Positions 25,942 to 37,216 of a DNA stretch of 64,000 nt are shown here, one piece after another (positions within the stretch are counted from its first letter, which is position 1; each line of letters begins with the position of its first letter). The position numbers were made by a program, and so were the translations under genes. The notes beneath the pieces are model-generated. The model worked only from the letters and a program-made list of their open reading frames with translations, was not told where the DNA came from and did no database searches. The DNA comes from Rhodobacterales bacterium 32-67-9. GTDB lineage: Bacteria > Pseudomonadota > Alphaproteobacteria > Rhodobacterales > Rhodobacteraceae. The DNA lies in NCBI GenBank assembly GCA_002280515.1, contig NCEA01000018.1:43900-107899 (forward strand), given 5' to 3'.

Positions 25942-26400
25942 ATGGAACTCGACGCGACAGACAGGCGAATTCTCGGTGTCTTGCAGAAGCATGGCCGGGT
26001 GACGAACGCCGACCTTTCCGATCAGGTGAACCTCTCGCCCTCGGCTTGCCACCGGCGTGTGCAGCGGCTGGAGGAGGAAGGCTATATCGACGGGTTCGTG
26101 GCGCTCCTGAACGCCCGCAAGATGAAGCGGCCGACGACGGTCTTTGTCGAGATCACGCTTTCGGGGCAGGCCGACGAGGTGCTGGAGGCGTTCGAGAAGG
26201 CGGTGACCCTGGTGCCCGATATCCTCGAATGCCACCTTATGGCCGGGTCGGCGGATTACCTTCTGAAGGTGATCGCCGAGGATACCGAGGATTTCGCCCG
26301 CATCCACCGGCAATACCTCGCCCGGCTGCCCGGCGTGGCGCAGATGCATTCGTCCTTCGCGCTTCGGACCGTGCGGCAGACGACGGCGATCCCGGTCTGA
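25942..26400 (+). CDS. Lrp/AsnC family transcriptional regulator
   Basis: 152 residues. The N-terminal HTH (LDATDRRILGVLQKHGRVTNADLSDQVNLSPSACHRRVQRLEEEG) is followed by the RAM ligand-binding domain (TVFVEITLSGQ... ILECHLMAGSADYLLKVIAED). Divergent from ald with a shared 139-base promoter region, so it is likely the alanine-responsive activator of ald; this role is inferred from position. Confidence 0.9.
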   Translation: MELDATDRRILGVLQKHGRVTNADLSDQVNLSPSACHRRVQRLEEEGYIDGFVALLNARKMKRPTTVFVEITLSGQADEVLEAFEKAVTLVPDILECHLMAGSADYLLKVIAEDTEDFARIHRQYLARLPGVAQMHSSFALRTVRQTTAIPV

Positions 26401-26464
26401 GCCGGGATTTGGCGATTCGCCGCAAACCTGCTATCACCGGCGCCATCGCCCTGGAGGACGGTCG

Positions 26465-27427
26465 ATGACGCGAATCCGTCATGCCGACACGGTTCTGGAA
26501 ACTGTGCAGTCGAATTCCGCCGCGGCGACCTCGCGGCTGGCGGCGTCGTGGCGACGCTCGGCTGTCAAGCACGGACTCGATCCGACTCACAGCGCTGCGC
26601 CGGAACGGATGGATGCCGGGAGCTTGCGCCAGCGCCGTGAGGCGCTCGATCCGTTCCTTCTGGTGGCGATGCCGAGGATGGACCAGTTGTTCGGCCTCGT
26701 TGGCCAGTCGGGGTGCAGTGTCCTGCTGACCGATTCCGAAGGCGTCGTTCTCGACCAGCGCTGCTCGGATGCGGATGCCGGGACGTTCCAGAGCTGGGGC
26801 CTCTGGTCCGGTGCGGTCTGGAGCGAGGAGGCCGAGGGCACCAACGGCATCGGCACCTGCCTGGCGGAGAACCGGCAGGTGGTGATCCACCGCGACGAAC
26901 ATTTCCTGTCGCGCAACACCGGAATGAGCTGCATGGACGCGCCGATCTACGGGCCCGATGGCAGCATCGTCGCGGCGCTCGATGTGTCATCGGCCCGAGC
27001 CGACCAGACCGAAGCCTTCACCCGGCTGATCGCCGCGATGGTCGCCCAGACCGCGCGGGCGATCGAGGCCGACCATTTCCGCGCCTCGTTCCCCAAGGCG
27101 CGGATCGTCGTGCCGGCGGGGGAGCGGCCGGACGAGGCGATGCTTCTCGCCGTTGACGACGATGATCTGGTGATTGGCGCCACCCGTGCCGCGCGCCGGG
27201 TCTACGGACTTGGCGCCACGGGCGCGATCCGGCCCTGTCCGGCAAGCGATGTCCTCGGCCGGATGGACGGGCGGTCGGGGTTCGAACGAGCCGAACGGGC
27301 AGCGGTGATTCGGGCGCTGGCGCGGGCCGACGGCAATGTCTCGGCCGCTGCGCGCGGGCTCGGCGTCGGGCGCGCCACGCTCTATCGGCGGATGAAGCGG
27401 CTCGGGATCGGCGAAAACGACCTCTGA
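26465..27427 (+). CDS. GAF-domain regulator with Fis-type HTH (AcoR-like, no AAA+ domain)
   Basis: 320 residues. The N-terminal two-thirds look like the sensory part of AcoR-type activators: SWRRSAVKHGLDP, then a GAF domain with EEAEGTNGIGTCLAENRQVVIHRDEHFL. The C-terminus is a Fis HTH (AVIRALARADGNVSAAARGLGVGRATLYRRMKRLG). The sigma-54-interacting ATPase domain (GAFTGA) is absent, so it must work as a simple activator or repressor. The next gene is an acetaldehyde-type dehydrogenase, the usual target of AcoR/ExaE-like proteins. A strong palindrome begins at its stop codon. Confidence 0.85.
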   Translation: MTRIRHADTVLETVQSNSAAATSRLAASWRRSAVKHGLDPTHSAAPERMDAGSLRQRREALDPFLLVAMPRMDQLFGLVGQSGCSVLLTDSEGVVLDQRCSDADAGTFQSWGLWSGAVWSEEAEGTNGIGTCLAENRQVVIHRDEHFLSRNTGMSCMDAPIYGPDGSIVAALDVSSARADQTEAFTRLIAAMVAQTARAIEADHFRASFPKARIVVPAGERPDEAMLLAVDDDDLVIGATRAARRVYGLGATGAIRPCPASDVLGRMDGRSGFERAERAAVIRALARADGNVSAAARGLGVGRATLYRRMKRLGIGENDL

Positions 27428-27450
27428 CCTGTCTCAGGGCTGAGACAGGT
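27427..27450. promoter_or_regulatory. 24-base perfect palindrome (11-bp arms), likely operator
   Basis: ACCTGTCTCAG and CTGAGACAGGT are separated by GG. The repeat begins at the last base of the regulator's stop codon and lies 98 bases before the aldehyde dehydrogenase start. No T-run follows, so it is less likely a terminator. The TGTCTCA/TGAGACA halves suggest the binding site of the regulator encoded just upstream. Confidence 0.55.
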
Positions 27451-27547
27451 CGCCCGGCCCGGCCCGTCCGGTGGGGCTGACCAGCTCTGTCAAAGCGTCA
27501 TTCTTCCTTCTGCCCGGGTCGAGGAGCCCGGTTCAGAGGAGGAATTC

Positions 27548-28845
<1,298 letters not shown>

Positions 28846-28852
28846 GCCTGTC

Positions 28853-28884
28853 GCGGGGCCCCTGACCGGGGCCCCGCTACTTTT
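28853..28884 (+). terminator. terminator after the aldehyde dehydrogenase gene
   Basis: GCGGGGCCCC and GGGGCCCCGC form a perfect 10-bp stem with a TGACC loop, followed by TACTTTT. The next 150 bases (28885-29033) show nothing I can name. Confidence 0.75.
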
Positions 28885-29033
28885 GGGTTGGTTGGCATTA
28901 CTCGGCCGGCCCAGGTGATCGCGACCGACGCCGCGCGCCCCGGTCTTGCCGACACCGACGCGGCGCCGGGAGGGGAGCGGCGTTTCACCGCGGACGAACA
29001 GGGAGACTTGGCAGAGGGCCGAGCGAGGCGTTC

Positions 29034-29420
29034 TTACGGCCAGGAACTTCCCGGCCCGAAGCGGCGCGGCAGGTCAGGCTTGGGTTCTTCCGGCGAAATC
29101 GCGGAGGCCACAATGCTGCTGATCGCCTCGAACGCGGCGATGCGCACCGGTGGCAGCATCATGGCGGCCCAGATAACCGCATGTAGTGCGACAATCATGT
29201 TCAGATTGCTGCGGAACGGTTCCTTGCGGGTCTTGTGCCGCAGCCGGTGCTGCGCAAGCTTGGCGCCGAGGCTGCCGCCGATGAACGCGAGGCGCAAAAG
29301 CGTCGCCTCCGAGATACGCCGACCCGCGCTTTGCGCCTGCCGCTTGTCTAGGACGAACATCGCGAAGGTGAAGAGGTTAATCGCGGCGAGGTAGGCGAAA
29401 AGCTTCAGGACCGCTGCCAC
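29034..29420 (-). CDS. DUF1294 family membrane protein
   Basis: 128 residues from GTG 29420, a start 11 bases after the preceding gene's stop. INLFTFAMFVLDKRQAQSAGRRISEATLLRLAFIGGSLGAKLAQHRLRHKTRKEPF is the DUF1294 signature, flanked by hydrophobic helices. The last 40 residues are a Pro/Ser tail. No function is known. An upstream in-frame Met exists, but inside the transglycosylase gene. Confidence 0.75.
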   Translation of the reverse strand: MAAVLKLFAYLAAINLFTFAMFVLDKRQAQSAGRRISEATLLRLAFIGGSLGAKLAQHRLRHKTRKEPFRSNLNMIVALHAVIWAAMMLPPVRIAAFEAISSIVASAISPEEPKPDLPRRFGPGSSWP

Positions 29421-29431
29421 CGCCGCCCCCG

Positions 29432-29881
29432 TCAGACCCGAAGCCCGGTCTCTTCCAGCAGGCCAAGCCGCTTGGCCTCGTAGTAATAGCCCTTGGCGTA
29501 CCACATCACCGCCCGGTCGCGGTTTCCGTTGGCGACGATCCAGGCGCCGCGCAGGTACTTGACCGCGTAGCGCAGGTTGGTGTCGGCATCGAGAAGGCCC
29601 TCGGGCGCGCCGCGATATCCCATCGTTGCGGCAGTCTGCGGCAGGATCTGCATCAGCCCGTAATAGGGCCCGTTCCGCGCCGCCGGGTTGTAACCGCTTT
29701 CGCGCTGCACGACGCGGTGGACCAGATCTTCGGGCACGTCGTAGGCGCGGGCGTGTTTCGCGATCAGGCGGTTGACCTCGGCCGGGCCCGCGGTGCGGGC
29801 ACGCCCCAGTTCACGCCGGCCGCAGGCGGCGAGGCCGGCGACGAGGAGCGACAGGGCGGCGCGGCGGGACATGGATTGCAT
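29432..29881 (-). CDS. lytic transglycosylase-like lipoprotein (SLT domain)
   Basis: 149 residues. A lipoprotein signal LLVAGLAAC places the lipidated Cys near residue 20. The SLT goose-lysozyme-like domain contains VVQRESGYNPAARNG (catalytic Glu) and GLMQILPQTAATMGY, then NLRYAVKYLRGA. It would cleave peptidoglycan glycan strands in the periplasm. AGGAG lies seven bases before ATG 29881. Confidence 0.88.
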   Translation of the reverse strand: MQSMSRRAALSLLVAGLAACGRRELGRARTAGPAEVNRLIAKHARAYDVPEDLVHRVVQRESGYNPAARNGPYYGLMQILPQTAATMGYRGAPEGLLDADTNLRYAVKYLRGAWIVANGNRDRAVMWYAKGYYYEAKRLGLLEETGLRV

Positions 29882-29958
29882 TGGTAGGCTCCTGGCTTTT
29901 TGCCGTCATAGCCTGGCATAGCCTGCGCGGAAAGCCCGTCGCCCGCGCCCGCCGCGCC

Positions 29959-30737
<779 letters not shown>

Positions 30738-30738
<1 letters not shown>

Positions 30739-31811
30739 CACGCAGCCACCTTTCTGATCCACTGGTCCACCGCGACGGCACCAATGATGAGCGCGCCGAT
30801 GAGGAGATAGGTCCATTGCGGGTCGGTGCCGAGCATCTTCAGCCCGAGCGAGAAAACCCCGACGATGAGCGCCCCGAACATCATGCCGAGGATCGAGCCG
30901 CGCCCGCCGAAGAGCGAGATGCCGCCGATCACCACCGCGGTGATGCTTTCGATATTCGCGAACTGGCCCGCGGTGGGCGAGACAGAGCCGAGCCGTCCGA
31001 TCAGCACCCAGCCGGCGAGCGCGCAGATCAGGCCCGAGAGGGTATAGACCGTGACGAGGATGCGCTTGACCTGAACGCCCGAGAGTTCCGCCGCCTCAGG
31101 ATCGTCGCCGACGGCATAGACGTGGCGCCCCCAGGCGGTGTGGCGCAGCACATAGGCGAGCCCGAGCACGAGGGCGATCATCGCGACCACGCCGTAGGTG
31201 AAGACCGCGCCGCCGATCCGGAAGCTTTCGCCGAAGAGTTGCAGGATCGGCGCCTCGTTCGTGATGTCCTGGCTGCGGATCGTCTCGTTGGCGGAATAGA
31301 GGAAGTTGGTGGCCAGAACGATCTGCCACATGCCGAGCGTGACGATGAAGGGCGGCAGCTTCATCCGCGCCACCAGCGTGCCGTTGATGAAGCCCATGAG
31401 CGCGCCGCAGCCAAAGCCGCAGAGCACCGCGAAGGCCGGCGGCAGGCCGTAGCGGAAGGTGAACTGGCCCATGACCACCGAGGAAAGCACCATGATCGCC
31501 CCGACCGAAAGGTCGATGCCGGCGGTCAGGATCACGAGGCTCTGTGCCGCGCCGACGATACCGGTGATCGCCACCTGCTGCAGGATCAGCGTCAGGGTAA
31601 AGGGGGCGAAGAACTTGCCGCCGAGCGCCACTGCGAAGATCGCGATCGCCGCGAGAAGCACGATGAGCGGCACCATCGACGGGGTCTGATGCAGCATATG
31701 CTGGAACCGCTGCACGCCCGACCGGTGTGTGGTGAATTCAGCCACGGCTTCGGGGCTGTTTCTTATGACCGCTTCATAGGATTGCGCGGCGCTGCCGGTT
31801 TCGCTTGCCAT
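30738..31811 (-). CDS. frcC: fructose ABC transporter permease FrcC
   Basis: 357 residues. About eight to ten hydrophobic helices of the BPD_transp_2 (RbsC) fold, with LVILTAGIDLSVGAIMVLSSV as the family motif and GGRGSILGMMFGALIVGVF near the end. Located 91 bases downstream of the binding-protein gene. Confidence 0.9.
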
Positions 31812-31833
31812 TCTGATCCCCCTCGGATGCGAC

Positions 31834-31859
31834 CGGGGGCGGCGTTGCCACCGCCCCCG
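31834..31859 (-). other. hairpin between frcB and frcC
   Basis: CGGGGGCGG and CCGCCCCCG form a perfect 9-bp stem with an 8-base loop in the gap between the binding-protein and permease genes. There is no U-tract on the minus strand. Such hairpins protect the upstream transcript's 3' end and let binding protein exceed permease; partial termination is the alternative. Confidence 0.55.
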
Positions 31860-31902
31860 ACTTCATTCTGTCCCCAGTACAGGTGTCAATCAATGCCCGG
31901 GC

Positions 31903-32916
31903 TCAGCCCCAGCAAAGTTCGGTGCCCTTGGCGGTGTCGATCGACTCCACGCCTTCGGCCGGCTTGTCCGTCACCAGCGAGACGCCGGTGTCGAAGAAGT
32001 CCTTGCCCGGCGTCGGCGCCGGCTTGGTTCCGTCCTTGGCCCAGGCGGCGATCGCCTCGATCCCGAGCGACGCCATGAGAAGCGGGTATTGCTGCGACGT
32101 CGCGCCGATCACCCCGTCCTTGACGTTGGCCACGCCGGGGCAGCCGCCGTCGACCGAAACGATCAGCACGTCCTTCTCGCGCCCGATCGCCTTCAGCGCC
32201 TCATAGGCACCAGCGGCGGCGGGTTCGTTGATCGTGTAGACGACGTTGATCATCGGGTCCTTGGCAAGAAGGCTCTCCATCGCCTTGCGGCCGCCTTCCT
32301 CGTTGCCCTGGGTCAGGTCGTTGCCGACGATGCGCGGGTCTTCCTCGTCACCCCACTTGCCGGGGTCCTTCACGTCGATGCCGAAGCCGGTGAGGAAGCC
32401 CTGGTCACGCAGGACGTCGACGGTCGGCTGGCTGACGTCGAGGTCGAGCATGGCGATCTTGGCGTCCGCCGTCGCATCGCCGAGCGCCGCCGCGGCCCAT
32501 TTGCCGATCAGCTCGCCGGCAAGGAAGTTGTCGGTGGCGAAGGTCGCATCGGCCGCGTCGATCGGGTCGAGCGGGGTATCGAGCGCGATCACCAGAAGGC
32601 CCGCCTCGCGTGCCTTCTGCACCGCCGGCACGATGCCCTTGGTGTCGGACGCGGTCAGCAGGATGCCCTTCGCGCCGTCGGCGATGCAGGTTTCGATTGC
32701 CGCGACCTGGCTTTCGCTGTCGCCGTCGACCTTGCCGGCATAGGACTTGAGCTCGATCCCGAGTTCGTTGGCCTTTGCGGTGGCGCCTTCCTTCATCTTG
32801 ACGAAGAAGGGGTTGGTGTCGGTCTTGGTGATCAGGCACGCGCTTTCGGCGGATGCCGCGGAGCCGATGCCAATGGCCAAAGCCGCGATCGCGGCGCTGG
32901 AAGCCAGTCTTTTCAT
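31903..32916 (-). CDS. frcB: fructose ABC transporter substrate-binding protein FrcB
   Basis: 337 residues. Signal peptide 1-23 (ends ASAES), then a periplasmic binding protein-I fold typical of sugar family 4: [77 protein letters not shown]. Start ATG 32916. Reads away from frcR, with the palindrome at 33035 between. Confidence 0.9.
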   Translation of the reverse strand: MKRLASSAAIAALAIGIGSAASAESACLITKTDTNPFFVKMKEGATAKANELGIELKSYAGKVDGDSESQVAAIETCIADGAKGILLTASDTKGIVPAVQKAREAGLLVIALDTPLDPIDAADATFATDNFLAGELIGKWAAAALGDATADAKIAMLDLDVSQPTVDVLRDQGFLTGFGIDVKDPGKWGDEEDPRIVGNDLTQGNEEGGRKAMESLLAKDPMINVVYTINEPAAAGAYEALKAIGREKDVLIVSVDGGCPGVANVKDGVIGATSQQYPLLMASLGIEAIAAWAKDGTKPAPTPGKDFFDTGVSLVTDKPAEGVESIDTAKGTELCWG

Positions 32917-33034
32917 GTCGTCCTCCCTGACGTCGATCCGGGGGCGCGGGTCGCTGCCCCGATCATTTGGCGGGCAGACGCCATCCGGCCTGCCCTCGAC
33001 CCCGATAAAGCCCGAGTCGGTGGGCTCTGTCAAT

Positions 33035-33061
33035 AAATAAATAAACTTGATTTATTAATTT
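33035..33061. promoter_or_regulatory. 27-base AT-rich palindrome, probable FrcR operator
   Basis: The core AATAAA-CTTGA-TTTATT (33040-33056) extends on both sides with a further four matching pairs (AAAT/ATTT) and one mismatch, giving a 27-base near-perfect palindrome. It is the only strongly AT-rich block in the frcB/frcR gap and lies where both divergent promoters must be. ROK repressors bind such AT-rich dyads. Confidence 0.6.
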
Positions 33062-33083
33062 GAACACGCCTACACTTGACGTC

Positions 33084-34298
33084 ATGAAGACAGGCGATAT
33101 GGCAGAAAACATGGATGCCGTTTCAATCCGCGACCCGATGCAGGGGGCGAATCAATCCGGGATTCGCGATCACAACGAACGGCTCGTGCTGTCGTTGATC
33201 CAGCGGCATGGCGGCCTGCCGAGCGCCGATATCGCGCGCCGATCGAACCTCTCGGCCCAGACCGTGTCGATCATCATCCGGGCGCTGGAAAAGGACGGGT
33301 TGCTGGTTCGGGGCGAGCCGATTCGCGGCCGGGTCGGCAAGCCGTCGATCCCGATGGCGCTCAGCCCCGACGGGATCCTGTCACTTGGCCTCAACATCGG
33401 CCGCAAGAGCGCCGATCTGGTCCTGATCGACGTGACCGGCACCACGCGCGCCTATGTCAAACGGACCTACGCCTATCCGACACCCGCCGCCATCCGCGCC
33501 TTCCTGCGGGACGGGTTCGCGTCCCTCACCGGCGGCCTGACGGCACGTCAGAAAAGCAGCCTCGCCGGAATCGGCGTCGCCGCGCCGTTCGAGCTCTGGA
33601 ACTGGCTCGACGTGGTCAACGCGCCGAAGGACGAGATGAGCCAGTGGCGTGATTTCGACATCGCCGCGGCGGTCGGCGATGAAACCGGCCTGCCGGTGAA
33701 CGTGCAGAACGACGCGATTGCCGCCTGCACCGCCGAACATGTCTTCGGCCGGGGGCGCGAATTCGCAGACTATGCCTATTTCTTCATCGGCTCGTTCATC
33801 GGTGGCGGCGTGGTCCTGAACGACACCGTCTATACCGGCCGGACCGGGAATGCCGGGGCTTTCGGCTCGATCCCGGTCGCATCTGCACAAGGCACGCGGC
33901 AACTGATCCGGCATGCCTCGCTTTACCTTCTGGAACACCGGCTGGCGGCGGCCGGGCTCGATCCCGCCGCGATCTGGAAGCCCGACCTCGACTGGTCGGA
34001 GTTCGGCGCGCCTCTGGCAGATTGGATCGACCATACCGCGCGTCACCTCGCCATCGGCATCGTCGCCGTCGCCTCGGTCATCGACTTCGAGCGCATCCTG
34101 GTCGATGCGAACTGCCCGCCGGACGTGCGGAACGCGATCGTCGAGAGGACCCGACTGGCGATCCGCGACATAGACACGCAGGGGATCGAGGAGCCGGTGG
34201 TGATCGAAGCCTCGGTCGGCCGAAATGCCCGCGCCATCGGCGCGGCCGCCCTGCCGATCATCGACCGCTATCTGCTCAGTCAGCCGCGCTTCGGCTGA
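33084..34298 (+). CDS. frcR: ROK family transcriptional regulator FrcR
   Basis: 404 residues from ATG 33084. Winged HTH near residues 25-85 (HNERLVLSLIQRHGGLPSADIARRSNLSAQTVSIIIRALEKDGLL), then a ROK kinase-like sugar-sensing domain (SLGLNIGRKSADLVLIDVTG... FFIGSFIGGGVVLNDTVYTGRTGNAGAFGSIPV). The zinc-binding Cys cluster of many ROK proteins is absent. A TTG at 33060 would also open the frame but lies inside the operator; the Met codons at 33099 and 33111 remain possible. Divergent from frcBCA, hence its likely repressor. Confidence 0.8.
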   Translation: MKTGDMAENMDAVSIRDPMQGANQSGIRDHNERLVLSLIQRHGGLPSADIARRSNLSAQTVSIIIRALEKDGLLVRGEPIRGRVGKPSIPMALSPDGILSLGLNIGRKSADLVLIDVTGTTRAYVKRTYAYPTPAAIRAFLRDGFASLTGGLTARQKSSLAGIGVAAPFELWNWLDVVNAPKDEMSQWRDFDIAAAVGDETGLPVNVQNDAIAACTAEHVFGRGREFADYAYFFIGSFIGGGVVLNDTVYTGRTGNAGAFGSIPVASAQGTRQLIRHASLYLLEHRLAAAGLDPAAIWKPDLDWSEFGAPLADWIDHTARHLAIGIVAVASVIDFERILVDANCPPDVRNAIVERTRLAIRDIDTQGIEEPVVIEASVGRNARAIGAAALPIIDRYLLSQPRFG

Positions 34299-34321
34299 CG
34301 CCTTGCCTAGCCACGGCCAAC

Positions 34322-34352
34322 GAAAAACCCCCGCGGCGGAGCCTCGGGGGTT
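34322..34352 (-). terminator. rpsU terminator
   Basis: On the minus strand AACCCCCG and CGGGGGTT pair, followed by TTTTTCG. It also lies just past the frcR stop and may serve both genes. Confidence 0.75.
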
Positions 34353-34397
34353 GATCGTCTTCGCGGGATGGCTCCCGCCAGCTGTTCCAGCCGCTTC

Positions 34398-34604
34398 TCA
34401 GAGAGCGCCTTCGCGCTGGGCCTTCTTGCGTGCCAGTTTGCGGGCACGGCGGACGGCCTCGGCCTTCTCGCGCGCTTTCTTGACGGAGGGTTTCTCGAAA
34501 TGCTGCTTGAGCTTCATTTCACGGAAAACCCCTTCGCGCTGAAGTTTCTTCTTCAGGGCACGAAGCGCCTGTTCGACGTTGTTGTCGCGAACGCTGACCT
34601 GCAT
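34398..34604 (-). CDS. rpsU: 30S ribosomal protein S21
   Basis: 68 residues beginning [25 protein letters not shown], with the Lys/Arg-rich tail ([18 protein letters not shown]). S21 sits near the anti-Shine-Dalgarno region of 16S rRNA. Monocistronic, with its own promoter and terminator. Confidence 0.95.
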   Translation of the reverse strand: MQVSVRDNNVEQALRALKKKLQREGVFREMKLKQHFEKPSVKKAREKAEAVRRARKLARKKAQREGAL

Positions 34605-34657
34605 GTGGTTGTCACCACCTTCCTAAGTTAGAGTTGCATATCCTTGCAGGAAGCGCC

Positions 34658-34686
34658 CCTATAGCAAAGGCTCCGGCTTTTGTCTA
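34658..34686 (-). promoter_or_regulatory. sigma-70-type promoter for rpsU
   Basis: On the minus strand TAGACA (34681-34686) and TATAGG (34658-34663) are 17 bases apart, with five of six -35 bases matching. It lies 54 bases before the rpsU start. Confidence 0.6.
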
Positions 34687-34712
34687 CGGGGGGCCGAAAG
34701 GGGGCCGAGGCC

Positions 34713-35414
34713 ATGGATATCCGACACGATCTAGCGGGGGCGAAGGAACGGCTGCTCGATGCCGCGCTTCCGCATGTCGCCTTCGACGGCTGGTCGGACA
34801 CCACTTTCCGCGCGGCGGCGGACGACGCCGGCCTCGCCTTCGAGATTGCCCGCGCGATCTGTCCGCGCGGCGCGCTCGACCTCGCCGTGGCCTATCACCG
34901 GCGCGGTGACGCGGAGATGGAGGAGGGGCTGCGCTCCGGCGACCTTTCCGCCCTGCGGCTCCGCGACAGGATCGCGCGCGCGATCCGCCTCAGGCTCGAC
35001 GCGGCCGACCGCGAGGTGGTGCGGCGGGGCGCCGCGCTCTTCGCGCTGCCGCAGAACGCCGCGAGCGGCGCCGGGCTGGTCTGGGGCACGGCGGACGCGA
35101 TCTGGCGCGCCCTCGGTGACACGTCCGACGACATCAATTGGTATTCAAAGCGCGCCACCCTCTCTGCCGTCTATTCGGCCACCGCGCTCTTCTGGCTCGG
35201 TGACGAGAGTGACGGGCATGCGGCGACATGGGAATTCCTCGACCGGCGGATCGAAGACGTGATGCGGTTCGAGAAACTGAAGGCGCAGGTCAGGGACAAC
35301 CTGGTCCTGAGCAAGGTTCTGGCCGGGCCGCTCCGGGCGCTCGGTCGGGTCCGGGCGCCGGCCGGCGCCCCCTGGGATCTGCCCGGACGAATGAAGGACG
35401 AGGAGAAGGCATGA
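34713..35414 (+). CDS. COQ9 family protein
   Basis: 233 residues. DAALPHVAFDGWSDTTFRAAADDAGL is the TetR-like N-terminal part of COQ9, and DINWYSKRATLSAVYSATALFWLGDES the lipid-binding COQ9 signature. It binds quinone precursors and supports COQ7-type hydroxylation in ubiquinone synthesis. ATG 34713 is preferred. Overlaps the quinone oxidoreductase gene by four bases (ATGA). Confidence 0.88.
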   Translation: MDIRHDLAGAKERLLDAALPHVAFDGWSDTTFRAAADDAGLAFEIARAICPRGALDLAVAYHRRGDAEMEEGLRSGDLSALRLRDRIARAIRLRLDAADREVVRRGAALFALPQNAASGAGLVWGTADAIWRALGDTSDDINWYSKRATLSAVYSATALFWLGDESDGHAATWEFLDRRIEDVMRFEKLKAQVRDNLVLSKVLAGPLRALGRVRAPAGAPWDLPGRMKDEEKA

Positions 35415-36400
35415 CGCTGCCGAAGACGATGCGCGCGGTCGAAATCACCCAGCCGGGCGGGCCGGAGGTCTTGCAGATGACCGAGGTTGCGGTTCCTGAG
35501 CCGGGGCCGGGCCAGATCCTGATCGAGGTGGCTTATGCCGGGGTCAACCGCCCCGACGCGTTGCAACGCGCCGGCGCCTATGCGCCGCCGCCCTCGGCCT
35601 CGCCCCTGCCGGGGCTGGAGGCGGCTGGCCGGGTCTCGGCGATCGGGCCGGATGTCGCCGACTGGGCGGTAGGCGACCTTGTCACAGCACTTTTGCCGGG
35701 CGGCGGTTATGCCGACTATGTCGTGACGCCGGCCGCGCACGCCCTGCCGATCCCGAAGGGCCTTGACCTGTGCGCGGCCGCCTGCCTGCCGGAAACCTGC
35801 TTCACTGTCTGGTCCAATGTCGTCATGCGGGGCGGCTTGCGCGCGGGCGAGCGGTTCCTTGTCCACGGCGGTTCCTCCGGTATCGGCACGACGGCGATCC
35901 AGATCGCCAATGCCCTTGGCGCGCGGGTCTTCGCCACCGCCGGATCGGTGGAGAAATGTACCGCCTGCGTGACGCTCGGCGCCGAACGCGCGATCAACTA
36001 CCGCGAGGAGGATTTCGTCGAGGTGCTGATGGCGGAAGGCGGTGCCGACGTGATCCTCGACATGGTCGGCGGCGACTATATCGCGCGCAACCTCAGGGCC
36101 CTGGCCGAGGACGGACGGCTGGTGCAGATCGCCTTCCTGCAAGGCCCCAAGGCCGAGGTGAACTTCGCGCCGATGATGATGCGTCGCCAGACCATCACCG
36201 GATCGACGCTGCGCCCGCAGAGCAACCTTGCCAAGGCGCGCATCGCGGCCGAACTTCTCGCCCAGGTCTGGCCGATGATCGAGGCCGAGCGGCTCGCGCC
36301 GGTGATCGATTCGGAATTCCCGCTGGAAGAGGCGGCCGAGGCGCACCGGCGAATCGAAAGCTCCGGCCATATCGGCAAGATCGTGCTGAAACTGCGCTGA
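35411..36400 (+). CDS. NAD(P)H-quinone oxidoreductase (PIG3/zeta-crystallin type)
   Basis: 329 residues, medium-chain dehydrogenase fold without zinc ligands. MRAVEITQPGGPEVLQMTEV starts the GroES-like domain; FLVHGGSSGIGTTAIQIANALGARVFATAGSVEKC is the NADPH site; DMVGGDYIARNLRALAEDGRLV follows. Couples to coq9 by overlap, so quinone metabolism is likely, though many members reduce other enones. Confidence 0.88.
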   Translation: MTLPKTMRAVEITQPGGPEVLQMTEVAVPEPGPGQILIEVAYAGVNRPDALQRAGAYAPPPSASPLPGLEAAGRVSAIGPDVADWAVGDLVTALLPGGGYADYVVTPAAHALPIPKGLDLCAAACLPETCFTVWSNVVMRGGLRAGERFLVHGGSSGIGTTAIQIANALGARVFATAGSVEKCTACVTLGAERAINYREEDFVEVLMAEGGADVILDMVGGDYIARNLRALAEDGRLVQIAFLQGPKAEVNFAPMMMRRQTITGSTLRPQSNLAKARIAAELLAQVWPMIEAERLAPVIDSEFPLEEAAEAHRRIESSGHIGKIVLKLR

Positions 36401-36417
36401 CCGGCCAATTTCGGGAC

Positions 36418-36439
36418 AGGGCGGGTTCAAACCCGCCCT
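36418..36439 (+). terminator. perfect 10-bp hairpin after the quinone oxidoreductase
   Basis: AGGGCGGGTT and AACCCGCCCT are separated by two bases, 18 bases after the stop. No U-tract follows, so termination is likely but not certain. Confidence 0.5.
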
Positions 36440-36520
36440 CTGCGACGATTCCGTCCGTGCATCCGGTTCAAAACCGCTTTATGCTGCGCTGCGGCAATCG
36501 GGCGGAGGATCGGAGAGATC

Positions 36521-37153
36521 ATGTCGGGCAAGGTCATCGCCGTCGTGCAGCAGAAGGGCGGCTCGGGCAAAACGACGCTCGCGGTCAACCTCGCCGTCAA
36601 CTGCCTGAAGCGGGGGATGACCGTCGCGCTTCTCGACACTGATCCGCAAGGTTCACTCGGCCGCTGGTTCATGACCCGGCGCGAGAGGCTCGGCGTGGCG
36701 GGGGTGGAATTCTCCACATCCTCCGCCTGGGGCGTGTCCTACGAGTGCGAGAAGCTGAAGAAGACCGCCGATATCGTGATCGTCGATACGCCGCCGAAGG
36801 TCGATGCCGATCTGCGCCCCGCTTTGCGCGAGGCGGATCTGGTGCTGGTGCCGGTGGCCTCGTCCCATGTCGACCTCTGGGCCACGGAGGGGGTGCTCGA
36901 CCTCGCCGCACGGGAACGCAAGCGCGCCTGGATGGTCCTGAACCGGGCGCGGGCGGGGACGCGGCTTGGCGAGGATGTGGCGCGCGCGGCGGCGGAACTC
37001 AGCGCCGGGCTGACCGAGGCGCGGCTTGCCAACCGGGTCGTCTATGCCGAAACGCTGGGGCAGGGGCTCGGTGCGGCCGAGGCCGGGCGCGGGGCGGCGG
37101 TCGCGGAGGTGGCGGCGCTGACCGACGAGGTGCTGCGGCTTCTTGCCGAGTGA
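36521..37153 (+). CDS. ParA family ATPase
   Basis: 210 residues, the short ParA form. VVQQKGGSGKTTLAVNLAVN carries the deviant Walker A motif, LLDTDPQGSLGRWF the A' motif and DIVIVDTPPKVD Walker B. No ParB or centromere-like gene is adjacent, so it is not a classical plasmid partition unit. Such small ParA proteins position proteins or act in unknown pathways. Start has GGAGAGATC upstream. Confidence 0.85.
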   Translation: MSGKVIAVVQQKGGSGKTTLAVNLAVNCLKRGMTVALLDTDPQGSLGRWFMTRRERLGVAGVEFSTSSAWGVSYECEKLKKTADIVIVDTPPKVDADLRPALREADLVLVPVASSHVDLWATEGVLDLAARERKRAWMVLNRARAGTRLGEDVARAAAELSAGLTEARLANRVVYAETLGQGLGAAEAGRGAAVAEVAALTDEVLRLLAE

Positions 37154-37216
37154 CTTGCACGCTCGCGCCGGGTACCCATATCGGACGGGACAATCCGAAC
37201 AGGAGAGACCCGAGAG

